From Lachnospiraceae bacterium (lineage in GTDB: Bacteria > Bacillota > Clostridia > Lachnospirales > Lachnospiraceae): a stretch of 64,000 bases of DNA. The notes under the pieces were generated by a model. That model did not search any database and had not been told where the DNA came from. It saw only the letters and a program-made list of their open reading frames with translations. The translations under genes were made by a program, and so were the position numbers. The DNA is taken from NCBI GenBank assembly GCA_017408735.1, contig JAFQUB010000010.1:51384-115383 (forward strand), in the 5' to 3' direction. Positions 40,938 to 50,033 of this stretch are shown here, piece after piece (positions within the stretch are counted from its first letter, which is position 1; each line of letters opens with the position of its first letter).

Positions 40938-43280
40938 ATGGAAACGCTTATTTTATTAAGGTCAGATTTATCCAACAAAAAAGCCACATTTTTAAGTATT
41001 TTCTTCTTGATATTTATAGCTGTCATGTCATTTACAACAATTATAAGTGTGCATGATAATTGTTCGGAAAGTGCAAAAACAGCTTATGCAGAGTCTGGTG
41101 CAGGTGATATTGTTGCAGCGATTTCAAAATTAAAGTACACGGAAGAACTGAAAAATTTAGTGGAAACTCACCCGATGGTTGACAGAATGAAGGTATATCC
41201 AGCTATTCGCACTATCAAGGTGAAAACAGGGGGGGATGAAAAGGCAGAAGAATGGATGTTGTTGAAGTTACCGGAAGAAATAAAGATGCTGGCGGAGAAT
41301 TTGAACGGTTATGAAAAAGAAGTACCACCACTAAAGTCAGGAGAAATGTATGTTTCACAGGGACTTATGACCAAGATGAAATGTAATATCGGTGACAAAA
41401 TTACCTTGGTGTATATCGGCGGAACAAAGGAAATGACAGTAAAGGGTATTGTGGAAGAACCGGTAAGCGGAGCTGCTACCATTGGATGGAAAATGGTATA
41501 TATTAACGATGAAGATTTTGACAGTATGCGTATGCTTGCACAACTGGGGCAATCCTGGGAAGGAACTTCGAACTTTTATGTTATTCACATATATAAGGAA
41601 ACAAGCTGTGCTCTTTCGGATCAGGAGTTTCAAAGACAGGTAAATCTTGATACAGGAATTTTGGATTTTGCAATACATCCCATTACCAAGGAACGTGTAA
41701 TATATTACACCAATCTTTTTCATGAGATACTGCTATCTATAGGGATGGTTTTGATAATGTTGCTGCTGATAATTGTGTTAATTATTATAGTGCATAGTAT
41801 TTACACAGGAATTGAAATGGATTACATAAAAATAGGTATATGGAAAACAATGGGATTTACCGGAGGAAAAATAAGAGGTATTGTTATGCTGGAATATCTT
41901 CTGGTAGAAACTCTGGGAGCAACGGCTGGTATGCTGTTATCCATTCCGTTGACAAAGGCAATAAGCAGTGTGTTTCAGCCAATTACAGGTATTCTTGTGC
42001 AAAGTAGGATTTCCTATGAAAAAGACTTTATGTTCTTGGGGATTATATTGTTGATTTCCGTATTGATTATTTACATAACCACAAGAAAAGTGGGAACAAT
42101 TTCACCTGTACGAGCCATTCAGGGTGGAAAAAATGAAATTTATTTTGACAGCAGGATAAACTTTCCTATTTATCAAAAATGCTTATCTGCCAGTCTTGTT
42201 TTTCGTCAGATGTTATCGAATAAAGGGCGGTATGTAGGAATTATCCTTAGTGCATCGATTCTTGTATTTGTTATGATGACGATTACTGTAGTAGGGAATA
42301 CGGTATTTTCAAATGCTGCTATGGAAGCAACGGAAGAAATTTATACAGATTTTGATGTTTATTTTCGGACCTACTCATCAGAATATTTTAGAAGTCAAAT
42401 AGAAGAAGTATTAGAAGATTATTCTGAAATTCAAAAAAAATATTATTTAAATAGTGCTTATTTTTCTGTCAATGGTGAAAAAATATTTTGTAAAATTTTT
42501 CAAGACCCGGAAGTAATAACAATGTCAGAGGGAAGGGCGCCTTTTTATAATAATGAAGTTATAGTGACAGAAATTCTGGCAGAAAAGTTAGGGGTACGAA
42601 TAGGAGATACAGTTACGGTTTCCTGGAATGGAAACAGGGAAGAATATATGATTTCAGGAACTTTTCAGTGCATGGATGATACCGGAAATAATTTTGCTAT
42701 GTCTATGGAAGGAGCTAAAAAGCTGGGAATAGATTTTATTTCCCGCGGAGGGTATCGTTTGAAAGACCAGACGAAAATAGAAGAAATTGTGTTAGCTTTA
42801 AAGAATGAGTTTTCAAATCAGATAACAATAGATGTTAATACAAAGACGAGCATAGTGAGTGAAACCTATCAATTTACGATAGTGATTATGGAGATTGCAA
42901 TCTATGTTCTATCCATATTATTTGCATATGTGGTAGTGACGGTGGGATGCTCAAAAATAATTTTGTTGGAGCAAAGAGATTTTGGAGTATACAAAGCCCT
43001 TGGTTTTACCTCGATTCAGCTAAGGCTACAGATTGCGTTGAAGTTTTTCGTAAGTTCTGTTTTGGGAATTATAATTGGAAGCATTTTTGGCATATTGTAC
43101 TCAGGAAAATTGTTGTCAATTCTATTGAGAAGTGTGGGGATTTTCAAATTACAGGTAGAATGCACTACGGATATATTTCTCGTTCCGGCGTCAACAGTTG
43201 GCATTAGTTTCTTTGTATTTGCTCTTTTGGCATCCGGCAGGGTGAGAAGGGTTTCGATAAAAGAAATGGTAACAGAATAA
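40938..43280 (+). CDS. FtsX-family ABC permease
   Basis: 780 residues from the ATG at 40938, preceded by AGGTGAGGG; two further in-frame ATGs upstream are possible. One N-terminal helix is followed by an extracellular domain, three helices (FtsX domain 1, LLIIVLIIIVHSIYTG...KIGIWKTMGFTGGKI), a second extracellular domain and a second FtsX domain (YVVVTVGCSKIILLEQRDFGVYKALGFT). This duplicated ten-helix form is typical of MacB-unrelated lipoprotein/peptide ABC systems. It works with the ATPase just upstream and the two-component system before it. Confidence 0.92.
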   Translation: METLILLRSDLSNKKATFLSIFFLIFIAVMSFTTIISVHDNCSESAKTAYAESGAGDIVAAISKLKYTEELKNLVETHPMVDRMKVYPAIRTIKVKTGGDEKAEEWMLLKLPEEIKMLAENLNGYEKEVPPLKSGEMYVSQGLMTKMKCNIGDKITLVYIGGTKEMTVKGIVEEPVSGAATIGWKMVYINDEDFDSMRMLAQLGQSWEGTSNFYVIHIYKETSCALSDQEFQRQVNLDTGILDFAIHPITKERVIYYTNLFHEILLSIGMVLIMLLLIIVLIIIVHSIYTGIEMDYIKIGIWKTMGFTGGKIRGIVMLEYLLVETLGATAGMLLSIPLTKAISSVFQPITGILVQSRISYEKDFMFLGIILLISVLIIYITTRKVGTISPVRAIQGGKNEIYFDSRINFPIYQKCLSASLVFRQMLSNKGRYVGIILSASILVFVMMTITVVGNTVFSNAAMEATEEIYTDFDVYFRTYSSEYFRSQIEEVLEDYSEIQKKYYLNSAYFSVNGEKIFCKIFQDPEVITMSEGRAPFYNNEVIVTEILAEKLGVRIGDTVTVSWNGNREEYMISGTFQCMDDTGNNFAMSMEGAKKLGIDFISRGGYRLKDQTKIEEIVLALKNEFSNQITIDVNTKTSIVSETYQFTIVIMEIAIYVLSILFAYVVVTVGCSKIILLEQRDFGVYKALGFTSIQLRLQIALKFFVSSVLGIIIGSIFGILYSGKLLSILLRSVGIFKLQVECTTDIFLVPASTVGISFFVFALLASGRVRRVSIKEMVTE

Positions 43281-43314
43281 TAAAAAGAGTGAACAGCGAA
43301 AGGAGAGAAATGAT

Positions 43315-43470
43315 ATGTGGTTTTTAGTAATTCTAGGGTTAGTGATAGCATTTGCATTTGTTAGTGCATATTTTGGAAGAAAGGTTCAGGGGAACGTAGG
43401 AAAAAATATTGGAGAAAAATATATGAAAGAGCATTGGGGAATGGAAGCAGAAGAGCGCAGGGAAGATTAG
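43315..43470 (+). CDS. Small single-pass membrane protein
   Basis: A 51-residue ORF with AAAGGAGAG upstream of the ATG. Residues 2-20 form one membrane helix (WFLVILGLVIAFAFVSAYF), followed by a charged tail (GRKVQGNVGKNIGEKYMKEHWG...). It lies 34 bases after the ABC permease and just ahead of the M13 peptidase gene, in the same transcript. It may be a small accessory subunit of the ABC transporter. No family was recognised. Confidence 0.7.
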   Translation: MWFLVILGLVIAFAFVSAYFGRKVQGNVGKNIGEKYMKEHWGMEAEERRED

Positions 43471-43484
43471 AAGTGAGGGATGGT

Positions 43485-45398
43485 ATGAAATTAAAAAGAA
43501 AAGTGATTACTCTGGTAATCATAGGTATAACATTGTTGACGGCATGTGGGTATCAGGAAAATAGTGCAACAGACGATTTTTACGAAAGTGTAAATGGTCA
43601 ATGGATAAAAGAACATAAAAAGGAGGGGCACACCTACAGTGGCCTTATGGAGCAACAGGAGAACGTGGATGGAGTATTAGAAGAATATCTTGTGAAGCTG
43701 TGCAAAAAAGATTCCTTGTCAGAGATAGAAGAAAAAGCAGTACTGTTATATGAGCAGGCAGAAGATGTGGAAAAGAGAAATCAATTAGGAAGTGAGCCGA
43801 TACAGGAATTGTTGGACAAAATAGAGTCTGCCACGAATCTAAATGATTTAGTGGAACTGTACAAAATCCCTCAAGTCAGCTATTATAACAGTGTTTTTTC
43901 CTTTGATGTGGGTAAGGATAATTTAGATGAAAATAATCAGGTAATCGTTTTGCCCCAAACCATTTGTGGTGCTCCGGGAACTTTGACAGAAAAGCAGTTA
44001 AAAAAGTATCAGAAATTAATAGAAAAAGAGGCCACGCTTGCAGGATATGACAGTGGGCGAGCGAAAGAAATTGCGGAGCATGCCATTTATATGGAAAATG
44101 CAATTATGCAGATGAATAGCAGTAACCTGACAGATTTTTCCAGATATGCCAATAAGGGGATGACTTCTGTGTTAAACCATCTTCCCTTGGAAGAAATTGC
44201 AAAAGAATTAGGCTATTTGGAAGAACGCACTACATTAACCTGCTCTGCAACCCATTTACATGCATTGCAAACGCTGTATGTGCAGGAAAATTTCCAACTG
44301 CTACGAGATGATTTGCTTGCTTCCGTAATCATAAAAAGCGCGCCATATTTAAGCCAGGAAATGGCAGACCTTATAAATACTGCTACTAATGAGATATTTT
44401 CCGGTTCCGGGAAAAGTAAGACTAGAGGTGCCGGATACGAGGCTGTAAGCACTGCTATGGAAGATTATCTGGCAGAATATTATCTGACAACCCAAGTAGG
44501 AGAAGAATTGCAACAGGAGGCAACCGAAATTGCAGAGGAAATTCGTTCTGTTTTTCAAACAAAAATTGAAAATGCCGAATGGATGGGTGAGGGAACCAAA
44601 GAAAGAGCCATAAATAAATTGACAGCTATGAAACTATACATAGGGCTTCCCGAAAAAGTTCATGATTATTCTGGTGTCAAGTTAAAGACATACGAAGAAG
44701 GAGGAAATCTTCTAAGCAATTATTTGGCGTTTTATGAAAATCACTGTGATTTCCAACAAGAGATGTTAAAAGATTCCAAGGCATTTTATGTGAAACCTTT
44801 GCAGGTAAATGGTTTGTACAGCTGTGGAGATAATGTCTTTATTATTTGTGCACCGATACTCACTATGGATAATTGCAATCAGGTTTCAACAAGGGAAGAA
44901 AAATTGGCAATATTTGGTTTCGTAATAGCACATGAAATTTCACATGGATTTGATGGCAGTGGAAGTAACTATAATGAAAATGGAGTTTATCAGAACTGGT
45001 GGAAAGCAGAAGACAAGACAGCGTACAGAGAACGAATCAATCAGGTCAAACATTATTTTGACGGAATGGAACTGGAAAACAGTCTTAACATAAACGGAGA
45101 ACAAATCATGGATGAAGCATATGCGGATTTAGCCGCCATGAGGGTATGTCTGGATCTACTGTCGCAGCAAGAAGGTGCAGATTATAAAGCATTTTTCGAA
45201 GCCTACGCCAAAGCAGGGCGTCAAGTCAACAATAAAACCTATGAAAGTTATCTTGTGCAAACAGATACTCACCTACCTGCAAAAATACGAGTAAATGAAA
45301 TACTAAACCAGTTCGAAGAATTCTACAAAACCTACCCTCAAATGAGAGAGAGCAATTCCTTTGTAGCAGAAGAAAATCGCCTGGACGTCTGGAAGTAG
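43485..45398 (+). CDS. M13 (neprilysin/PepO-like) metallopeptidase lipoprotein
   Basis: 637 residues from the ATG at 43485; lipobox LLTAC. Starts with the M13 N-terminal segment (DDFYESVNGQWIKEHK). Zinc site HEISH at His483-His487 and third ligand Glu544 in DEAYADLAAM (M13 ExxxD pattern). The family's substrate-binding segment NGVYQNWW and C-terminal tryptophan (LDVWK) are present; the usual Cys before that Trp is missing. PepO-like enzymes trim extracellular oligopeptides. Being downstream of an ABC exporter, it may degrade or process its peptide cargo. Confidence 0.92.
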   Translation: MKLKRKVITLVIIGITLLTACGYQENSATDDFYESVNGQWIKEHKKEGHTYSGLMEQQENVDGVLEEYLVKLCKKDSLSEIEEKAVLLYEQAEDVEKRNQLGSEPIQELLDKIESATNLNDLVELYKIPQVSYYNSVFSFDVGKDNLDENNQVIVLPQTICGAPGTLTEKQLKKYQKLIEKEATLAGYDSGRAKEIAEHAIYMENAIMQMNSSNLTDFSRYANKGMTSVLNHLPLEEIAKELGYLEERTTLTCSATHLHALQTLYVQENFQLLRDDLLASVIIKSAPYLSQEMADLINTATNEIFSGSGKSKTRGAGYEAVSTAMEDYLAEYYLTTQVGEELQQEATEIAEEIRSVFQTKIENAEWMGEGTKERAINKLTAMKLYIGLPEKVHDYSGVKLKTYEEGGNLLSNYLAFYENHCDFQQEMLKDSKAFYVKPLQVNGLYSCGDNVFIICAPILTMDNCNQVSTREEKLAIFGFVIAHEISHGFDGSGSNYNENGVYQNWWKAEDKTAYRERINQVKHYFDGMELENSLNINGEQIMDEAYADLAAMRVCLDLLSQQEGADYKAFFEAYAKAGRQVNNKTYESYLVQTDTHLPAKIRVNEILNQFEEFYKTYPQMRESNSFVAEENRLDVWK

Positions 45399-45414
45399 TT
45401 CCAGAAACATGTTT

Positions 45415-45440
45415 AAATAGGCTGACCAAACAGCCTATTT
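45415..45440. terminator. Bidirectional terminator
   Basis: AAATAGGCTG (45415-45424) pairs perfectly with CAGCCTATTT (45431-45440) around a 6-base loop, between convergent genes ending at 45398 and 45435. Confidence 0.85.
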
Positions 45441-45794
45441 TACCCTACTTTTTATCGCCTCAAAACTTTCCTTACTAATTACATGCTCAATCCGGCAGGC
45501 ATCTTCTGCGGCAATCTTTTCATCCACACCAAGTTTTACCAGCCAGGAAGAAAGAAATTCATGTCGCTCATAAATCATTTCTGCAATTTCTTTTCCGGAT
45601 TCTGTTAAAGTAATAAATCCCGCATCACTCACCGTAATATGTTTTTTTTCGCGAAGATTCTTCATGGCAATGCTGACACTGGATTTCTTGTATCCTAATT
45701 CATTAGCGATATCAACGGAACGTACCACCGGCAGTTCCCGACTTAATTTTAAAATTGTTTCTAAATAATTTTCTGCTGATTCATTCGTACTCAT
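45435..45794 (-). CDS. DtxR/MntR-family metal-dependent repressor
   Basis: 119 residues on the minus strand. Winged helix: NYLETILKLSRELPVVRSVDIANELGYKKSSVSIAMKNLREK, then ITLTESGKEIAEMIYERHEFLSSWLVKLGVDEKIAAEDACRIEHVIS, which contains the metal-binding His/Glu/Cys pattern. It has the short form without an SH3-like domain, as in MntR. Candidate controller of manganese or iron uptake genes, none of which is adjacent. A minus-strand -10 (TATACT, complement of 45835-45840) lies upstream. Confidence 0.92.
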   Translation of the reverse strand: MSTNESAENYLETILKLSRELPVVRSVDIANELGYKKSSVSIAMKNLREKKHITVSDAGFITLTESGKEIAEMIYERHEFLSSWLVKLGVDEKIAAEDACRIEHVISKESFEAIKSRVK

Positions 45795-45883
45795 ATACTA
45801 CACCTCATAAAGTTATTTTAGATTTATGTTTAAGTAGTATAACATATGGAGGGAGCAAATACAAATATTTCCGGCCATTATGC

Positions 45884-45912
45884 TTGCAGAGGTTTGTTTT
45901 TTCTTTTATACT
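45884..45912 (+). promoter_or_regulatory. Promoter of the VWA-like gene
   Basis: TTGCAG (45884-45889), 17 bases, TATACT (45907-45912), 43 bases before the ATG at 45955. Confidence 0.65.
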
Positions 45913-45954
45913 GGATTTAAATTATTATGACAAATCAATGATTGAGGTGGCTTC

Positions 45955-46473
45955 ATGGAACAATTATCCGTAATAACATTAATGAAATTTAAAAATACAA
46001 TAGAGCGTATTCTGCACGTAAAAGGAAATTATCAGGGAGGAATCTTAGAGATGACTCTGGTTGTGGATGGCAATTTAGACATTGGGACACGCAAAGAAGT
46101 GGTTCCGAAGCTTATAGGAGCTTTGAAACAGCAAGGGGAAGTATTTCGTAATGTAAGATTTAACTATAGTATTTGGAATAGTGATACGGAAATCACAAAT
46201 AAGGTGTGTCCAATGATGCTTGCCATGACAGAAAGTTTTTATCAGGAAGAAGAAAAAAACAGCAATGAAAAAAGTTTAGAGAAATTAGTGGACTATCTGA
46301 AAAAATTTCATGCCCGTTCTAAGATAATCATTTTGGTGACGGATGGTAATTATAGGATAGAAGACCAAAGACAGATAAAAACATGTATGCAGCCTTTTTT
46401 GGATAAGAAGCTGGCGGTTGTGATAGCGAAGGGGAAGGATATTGGTATTTCTTATCGGGAATTGACGCAATAA
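45955..46473 (+). CDS. Small von Willebrand A-like domain protein
   Basis: 172 residues, GAGGTGG ribosome site. The fold hints at a degenerate VWA domain: a first strand ending MTLVVDGNLDIGTR (DxNxD in place of the MIDAS DxSxS), a central VRFNYSIWNSDTEIT, and a late strand IIILVTDGNYRI containing the TDG motif. No signal peptide or membrane helix. The role is unknown. The next gene, 137 bases on and with its own promoter, is also unrecognised. Confidence 0.55.
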   Translation: MEQLSVITLMKFKNTIERILHVKGNYQGGILEMTLVVDGNLDIGTRKEVVPKLIGALKQQGEVFRNVRFNYSIWNSDTEITNKVCPMMLAMTESFYQEEEKNSNEKSLEKLVDYLKKFHARSKIIILVTDGNYRIEDQRQIKTCMQPFLDKKLAVVIAKGKDIGISYRELTQ

Positions 46474-46487
46474 CTCGAAAATACACC

Positions 46488-46516
46488 TTGACATATGAAA
46501 AAGGTAATGCTAGAAT
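46488..46516 (+). promoter_or_regulatory. Promoter of the 294-residue unknown protein
   Basis: TTGACA (46488-46493), 17 bases, TAGAAT (46511-46516). The leader of about 90 bases contains a small hairpin (GTATTCT/AGAATAC). Confidence 0.75.
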
Positions 46517-46610
46517 TCATACTATAAAAAATATTCTATGTAGTATTCTAATTGTCTAAGAATACAGAATCCCGTAATTATAAAAATAAATAAAAAGAGG
46601 AGAGGAATTT

Positions 46611-47495
46611 ATGGAGTTTAGCAGCATATTAGTGCAGGGATACTGTCGAAGCCTTTTTCAAGAGCGGATGAATCCCTTATTATTTTCGAGAGAGTCGAGA
46701 GAAGTGAAACAGAAAAAAATGCAGGAATGGTGGCAGGTAAGGCAACATCCCTTTTGTGTAGATACTACATTTCTTGTCACATATACCTTGCTTTCTAAGG
46801 AAGAATTTTATATATGGAAAAAATGTATTGACTATCATCAGAAGCAGGAGTGGCGAAAAACTTATATACAGTCAGAGTATAATAACCGTCATTATGAATC
46901 TTTTTTTGGTATGCGGGCAAGCGCAGAATTGGACTGGATTACAGGAATGGTGTTAAAAATCAGACAAAAAAGTTTTCATGAATACTGGGAACTGATGAAT
47001 GGAATTGCCATGATATTTCCGTGGGAAAGGCAGTATATACAGAGTCAGGGAATGATATGGATTAAAGATTTGCTACAGCTTGTGTCAAAAGAAGATAATA
47101 TAATATTAAAATCAGGAAAATTGTTATTGCTTTTGATTATTGCAGAATTTTATCAGAAACAGATGACAAGAAAAGATGCCTGGAATAAATTGGAAGAAGT
47201 ATTATTTTTAGGTATGGAAGTATACCAAAATTATCAATGGTCTGTCCGATTGGACAATCTCCCTAAAATCAGTAAAAAAATAGATGAAAATTTTAGACGT
47301 CACGGAATACATCCTTTCCGGATGCAGCAATATGCGCCTGCTTCGGAAGAAGTGCCGGAGTTTCAGGAAATGAAGGAAGAGGACTGGAAGTATATGTGGC
47401 AGATGGTTACCGCCATGGAAAAATACCTGGAAGAAGCCGAAGCAGATTATAAGCATCAGCGCAAAAAAGAGGAACAGGAATTCAGGATGCCATAA
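46611..47495 (+). CDS. Protein of unknown function, aromatic- and basic-rich
   Basis: 294 residues; GAGGAGAGG upstream. No family recognised. It is rich in Trp, Tyr, Gln and Lys, predicted mainly helical, without a signal peptide; one hydrophobic stretch (SGKLLLLLIIAEFYQ, about residue 170) is short for a membrane helix. The C-terminus is acidic then basic (YLEEAEADYKHQRKKEEQEF). It has a near-consensus promoter. It follows a VWA-like gene, and both may belong to one uncharacterised unit. Confidence 0.6.
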   Translation: MEFSSILVQGYCRSLFQERMNPLLFSRESREVKQKKMQEWWQVRQHPFCVDTTFLVTYTLLSKEEFYIWKKCIDYHQKQEWRKTYIQSEYNNRHYESFFGMRASAELDWITGMVLKIRQKSFHEYWELMNGIAMIFPWERQYIQSQGMIWIKDLLQLVSKEDNIILKSGKLLLLLIIAEFYQKQMTRKDAWNKLEEVLFLGMEVYQNYQWSVRLDNLPKISKKIDENFRRHGIHPFRMQQYAPASEEVPEFQEMKEEDWKYMWQMVTAMEKYLEEAEADYKHQRKKEEQEFRMP

Positions 47496-47553
47496 ACTGT
47501 TACAAAAAAAACATATGAAAATAAAATTGCATATGGAAAAACAGAAAAATGTA

Positions 47554-47562
47554 TGATATAAT
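47554..47562 (+). promoter_or_regulatory. Extended -10 promoter of the P-loop kinase gene
   Basis: TGATATAAT (TATAAT at 47557-47562) about 130 bases before the start codon. No good -35 box at 17 bases. Confidence 0.5.
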
Positions 47563-47693
47563 CGAGTTTAAGGTTTTGAATAGAAGGATATTCAGGATAT
47601 ATACAAGAATAATAGAGTTTTATTGCAAAAAGAATATATTTGAATTATACTAATAACATGTTCTGCAATAAGAATGGACAAGAAGAAAGGAAT

Positions 47694-48293
47694 ATGACAA
47701 TTATGAAAAAGAAATTGATTTTAGTTACCTCACCTCCAGCATGTGGAAAGACATTTATTTCAAAGAAGTTGGCTGAGAACTTAAAGCATATTGTATACTT
47801 GGACAAGGATACTTTAATTGTATTATCAAAGCAGATTTTCAAAGTTGCAAACGAAGAATACAACAGAAGTTCAGACTTTTTTGAAGAACATATTCGTGAT
47901 TTTGAATATGATGCCATTGTGGATTTAGGTTTGGAAGCTTTATTATACGATGACTTGGTATTAATTAATGCTCCTTTCACAAGAGAAATCAGAGATCCGG
48001 AATACATGAATCAGTTAAAGTCCAAGATTGCAAAAATGGGTGCTGAATTATGTGTTATCTGGGTAGTAACTGATCCGGAAGTTTGCCGTCAGCGTATGAT
48101 CGACAGAAACTCCGACAGAGATACCTGGAAACTGGAACACTGGGATGAATATATCAGCGGTGTAAACTTCGATACACCGGAATTATTAGATAATCCTGAA
48201 GTAGTAGATAAATTCTTAAAATTCAACAATTCGTCTATGGAAGAATTTGAAGAATCTATGGGAAGAATTACAAAGATTTTGTTGGAAGAATAA
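47694..48293 (+). CDS. P-loop kinase (zeta-toxin/AAA_33-like)
   Basis: 199 residues from 47694; the ATG at 47703 is equally plausible because AAAGGA is very close to the first. P-loop LVTSPPACGKTFISKKL (Walker A with Pro in place of the first Gly region), then VYLDKDTL, a strand VLINAPFTREIRD and CVIWVVTDPEVCRQRMIDRNSDRD, a lid-like Arg-rich segment. It resembles small nucleoside or amino-sugar kinases and zeta-type kinases. No antitoxin-like partner is adjacent, so a metabolic kinase is more likely. Confidence 0.7.
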   Translation: MTIMKKKLILVTSPPACGKTFISKKLAENLKHIVYLDKDTLIVLSKQIFKVANEEYNRSSDFFEEHIRDFEYDAIVDLGLEALLYDDLVLINAPFTREIRDPEYMNQLKSKIAKMGAELCVIWVVTDPEVCRQRMIDRNSDRDTWKLEHWDEYISGVNFDTPELLDNPEVVDKFLKFNNSSMEEFEESMGRITKILLEE

Positions 48294-48306
48294 GATAGAG
48301 AAGATA

Positions 48307-48338
48307 AGGAAGGGAATGCCGTCAGGTGTTCCCTTCTT
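48307..48338 (+). terminator. Terminator of the P-loop kinase gene
   Basis: GAAGGGAA (48307-48314) pairs with TTCCCTTC (48327-48334), followed by TTTTAT. Confidence 0.7.
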
Positions 48339-48357
48339 TTATGTGATATCAGGAAAA

Positions 48358-48777
48358 TTATATTAATTCCATGTTCATTTCAAACAATAATTCATTGACA
48401 TCTGTCAAAGAACAGTTCCGATGCAATCCGAAGATGATTACACTATCTCGTTTTGTTTTAGCATAAAGAATTGGGTATCCGGTGGTTTTTAAGAGGTTTT
48501 GCGTTTCATCCAGAGATAAGGAAAAACCAAAGCAGAGAGCCAGTACCTTATTTCTGTCAGGATGTTTTTGCCCTGAAAAAATTTGATAGGCATAGGTACG
48601 TGCCAGATTTGTTTTTTTAATGCATTGAGCTGGTGAAATGTTTTTTTGTGCACATAGGTCATTTAGGTAATCAGCAAGAGAAATTGTGGCTACACTGTCC
48701 CTTTCTTCAAAAAGATAAGTGTTTAAATCAGGTGCATTCTTTAAAATGTTTAATAATTCTTCTGTACTTTTGGGCAT
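48358..48777 (-). CDS. Helix-turn-helix protein divergent to a Ser/Thr kinase
   Basis: 139 residues on the minus strand. The central region is XRE-like (ISLADYLNDLCAQKNISPAQCIKKTNLARTYAYQIFSGQKHPDRNKVLALCFGFSLSLDETQNLLKTTGYPILY), followed by a short C-terminal domain (RDSVIIFGLHRNCSLTDVNELLFEMNME). It is transcribed away from the kinase gene at 48859. Three ATTACAT repeats between the two are candidate binding sites. A phosphorylation target of the neighbouring kinase is an inference. Confidence 0.78.
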   Translation of the reverse strand: MPKSTEELLNILKNAPDLNTYLFEERDSVATISLADYLNDLCAQKNISPAQCIKKTNLARTYAYQIFSGQKHPDRNKVLALCFGFSLSLDETQNLLKTTGYPILYAKTKRDSVIIFGLHRNCSLTDVNELLFEMNMELI

Positions 48778-48792
48778 GAGAAATCTCCTTTT

Positions 48793-48858
48793 TTGACATT
48801 ACATATTTAATAAGTATATAATAAAAGATATTACATTGGAAAACAAGGGGTATTACAT
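48793..48858 (+). promoter_or_regulatory. Kinase promoter with three ATTACAT direct repeats
   Basis: TTGACA (48793-48798), 18 bases, TATAAT (48817-48822). ATTACAT occurs at 48798-48804, 48830-48836 and 48852-48858 (32 and 22 bp apart, about three and two turns), flanking the promoter and reaching the start codon. Confidence 0.7.
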
Positions 48859-49938
48859 ATGGAGAATGCAAAACTATATGAAGAATACATTGAAAATAAT
48901 TATGAAGAACTAAAAAAGTTATCTCAAAATGAAAGGGGAAGCACTTATTTGGCAAGAAACAGGCATACGGGGGCATTGGTTATAAAAAAACAAGTGAATT
49001 TGGAATGCGGAAATATTTATAAAAGATTGCAGAAAATTGATTCACCAAATTTGAACCAGATTTTGGAGATATGTTTTCAGGAAAAATACTGTATTGTAGT
49101 AGAAAGGTACATAAGTGGCGAAACTTTAGGACAACGACTGGAAAGAAAAGGAAAATTTATGGAGGATGAAGCAGTGTATTTTTGTGCTCAGATATTACGG
49201 TGTTTGCAAAAGGTACACAAAAGTGGGATAGTACACCGAGATCTAACTCCTGCAAATATTTTGATTTCTGTGGATGGCATAGTGAAAATAATAGATTTTG
49301 GAATTGCAAGAACTCCCAAAGAAAATCAGACAGAGGATACGGTTATTATGGGAACAAGAGGTTATGCTTCTCCGGAGCAATTTGGATTTCGTCAGACAGA
49401 TGCGCGAACGGATATTTATGCATTTGGAATTTTATTAAATAAGATGTTAACCGGGTGTATGCCTAATGAACGGCTGCCGGAAAAAAGAAAATATCGTAAA
49501 ATAATTAAAAAGTGTACGATGATGGAACCTAAGGAACGTTATATGTCCGTGGGAGAGATTTTGAAAGAGTTTGGGAAAGAGGCAGGAGAAAATATATGGG
49601 AAACAGATAGATGTATAGTCCCAGGATTTCGGAGAAATATAACTTGGCATAAGGTAGTGGCAGTTATAGGATATATTTATATTGGGATGGGATATATTCT
49701 TCAGGTAATAAAATATAGCCACGATTTTGTCAGCTTTTTGCTGGAATGTATTGCAATGTTTTTATTCTGGATAGTGCCAACAATGTTCATTACCAACTTT
49801 GGACGGTTAGACAGTCGAAACAATTTATATGCGAAAATTCCTAAAGTGATACGGGTTGGAATTAGAATTATCTTGTCATGTGTAGCTATGGTTTTAGGAG
49901 TAATAGTTCATATGCAGGTTCTTGAAGTGGGAAAATAG
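48859..49938 (+). CDS. Membrane-anchored Ser/Thr protein kinase
   Basis: 359 residues. Residues about 15-235 form a Hanks-type kinase: a degenerate glycine loop (SQNERGSTYLA), catalytic Lys in LVIKKQV, HRD at His126-Asp128 (VHRDLTPANIL), DFG at Asp146 and an activation segment (GTRGYASPEQFGFRQTDARTDIYAFG). The C-terminus has three membrane helices (about 265-350) and no PASTA domains, so it is not the PrkC-type wall sensor. The divergent HTH gene and the repeats between them suggest a self-contained signalling pair. Confidence 0.9.
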   Translation: MENAKLYEEYIENNYEELKKLSQNERGSTYLARNRHTGALVIKKQVNLECGNIYKRLQKIDSPNLNQILEICFQEKYCIVVERYISGETLGQRLERKGKFMEDEAVYFCAQILRCLQKVHKSGIVHRDLTPANILISVDGIVKIIDFGIARTPKENQTEDTVIMGTRGYASPEQFGFRQTDARTDIYAFGILLNKMLTGCMPNERLPEKRKYRKIIKKCTMMEPKERYMSVGEILKEFGKEAGENIWETDRCIVPGFRRNITWHKVVAVIGYIYIGMGYILQVIKYSHDFVSFLLECIAMFLFWIVPTMFITNFGRLDSRNNLYAKIPKVIRVGIRIILSCVAMVLGVIVHMQVLEVGK

Positions 49939-49983
49939 AAATAAGAGAAAAATATGGAAATGTATGCTGGTAGCATACCGCAT

Positions 49984-50024
49984 AAAATAAAACTTCGTAT
50001 ATAATGTGTACGAAGTTTTATTTT
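49984..50024. terminator. Terminator after the kinase gene
   Basis: AAAATAAAACTTCGTA (49984-49999) pairs perfectly with 50009-50024 over 16 bp; A- and T-tracts on the two arms allow bidirectional use. Confidence 0.9.
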
Positions 50025-50033
50025 TGAGTTATG

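Noticed and set aside
47694..48293. P-loop kinase as the toxin of a zeta/epsilon module
   Set aside because: No small antitoxin gene is adjacent; the neighbours are unrelated and transcribed separately.
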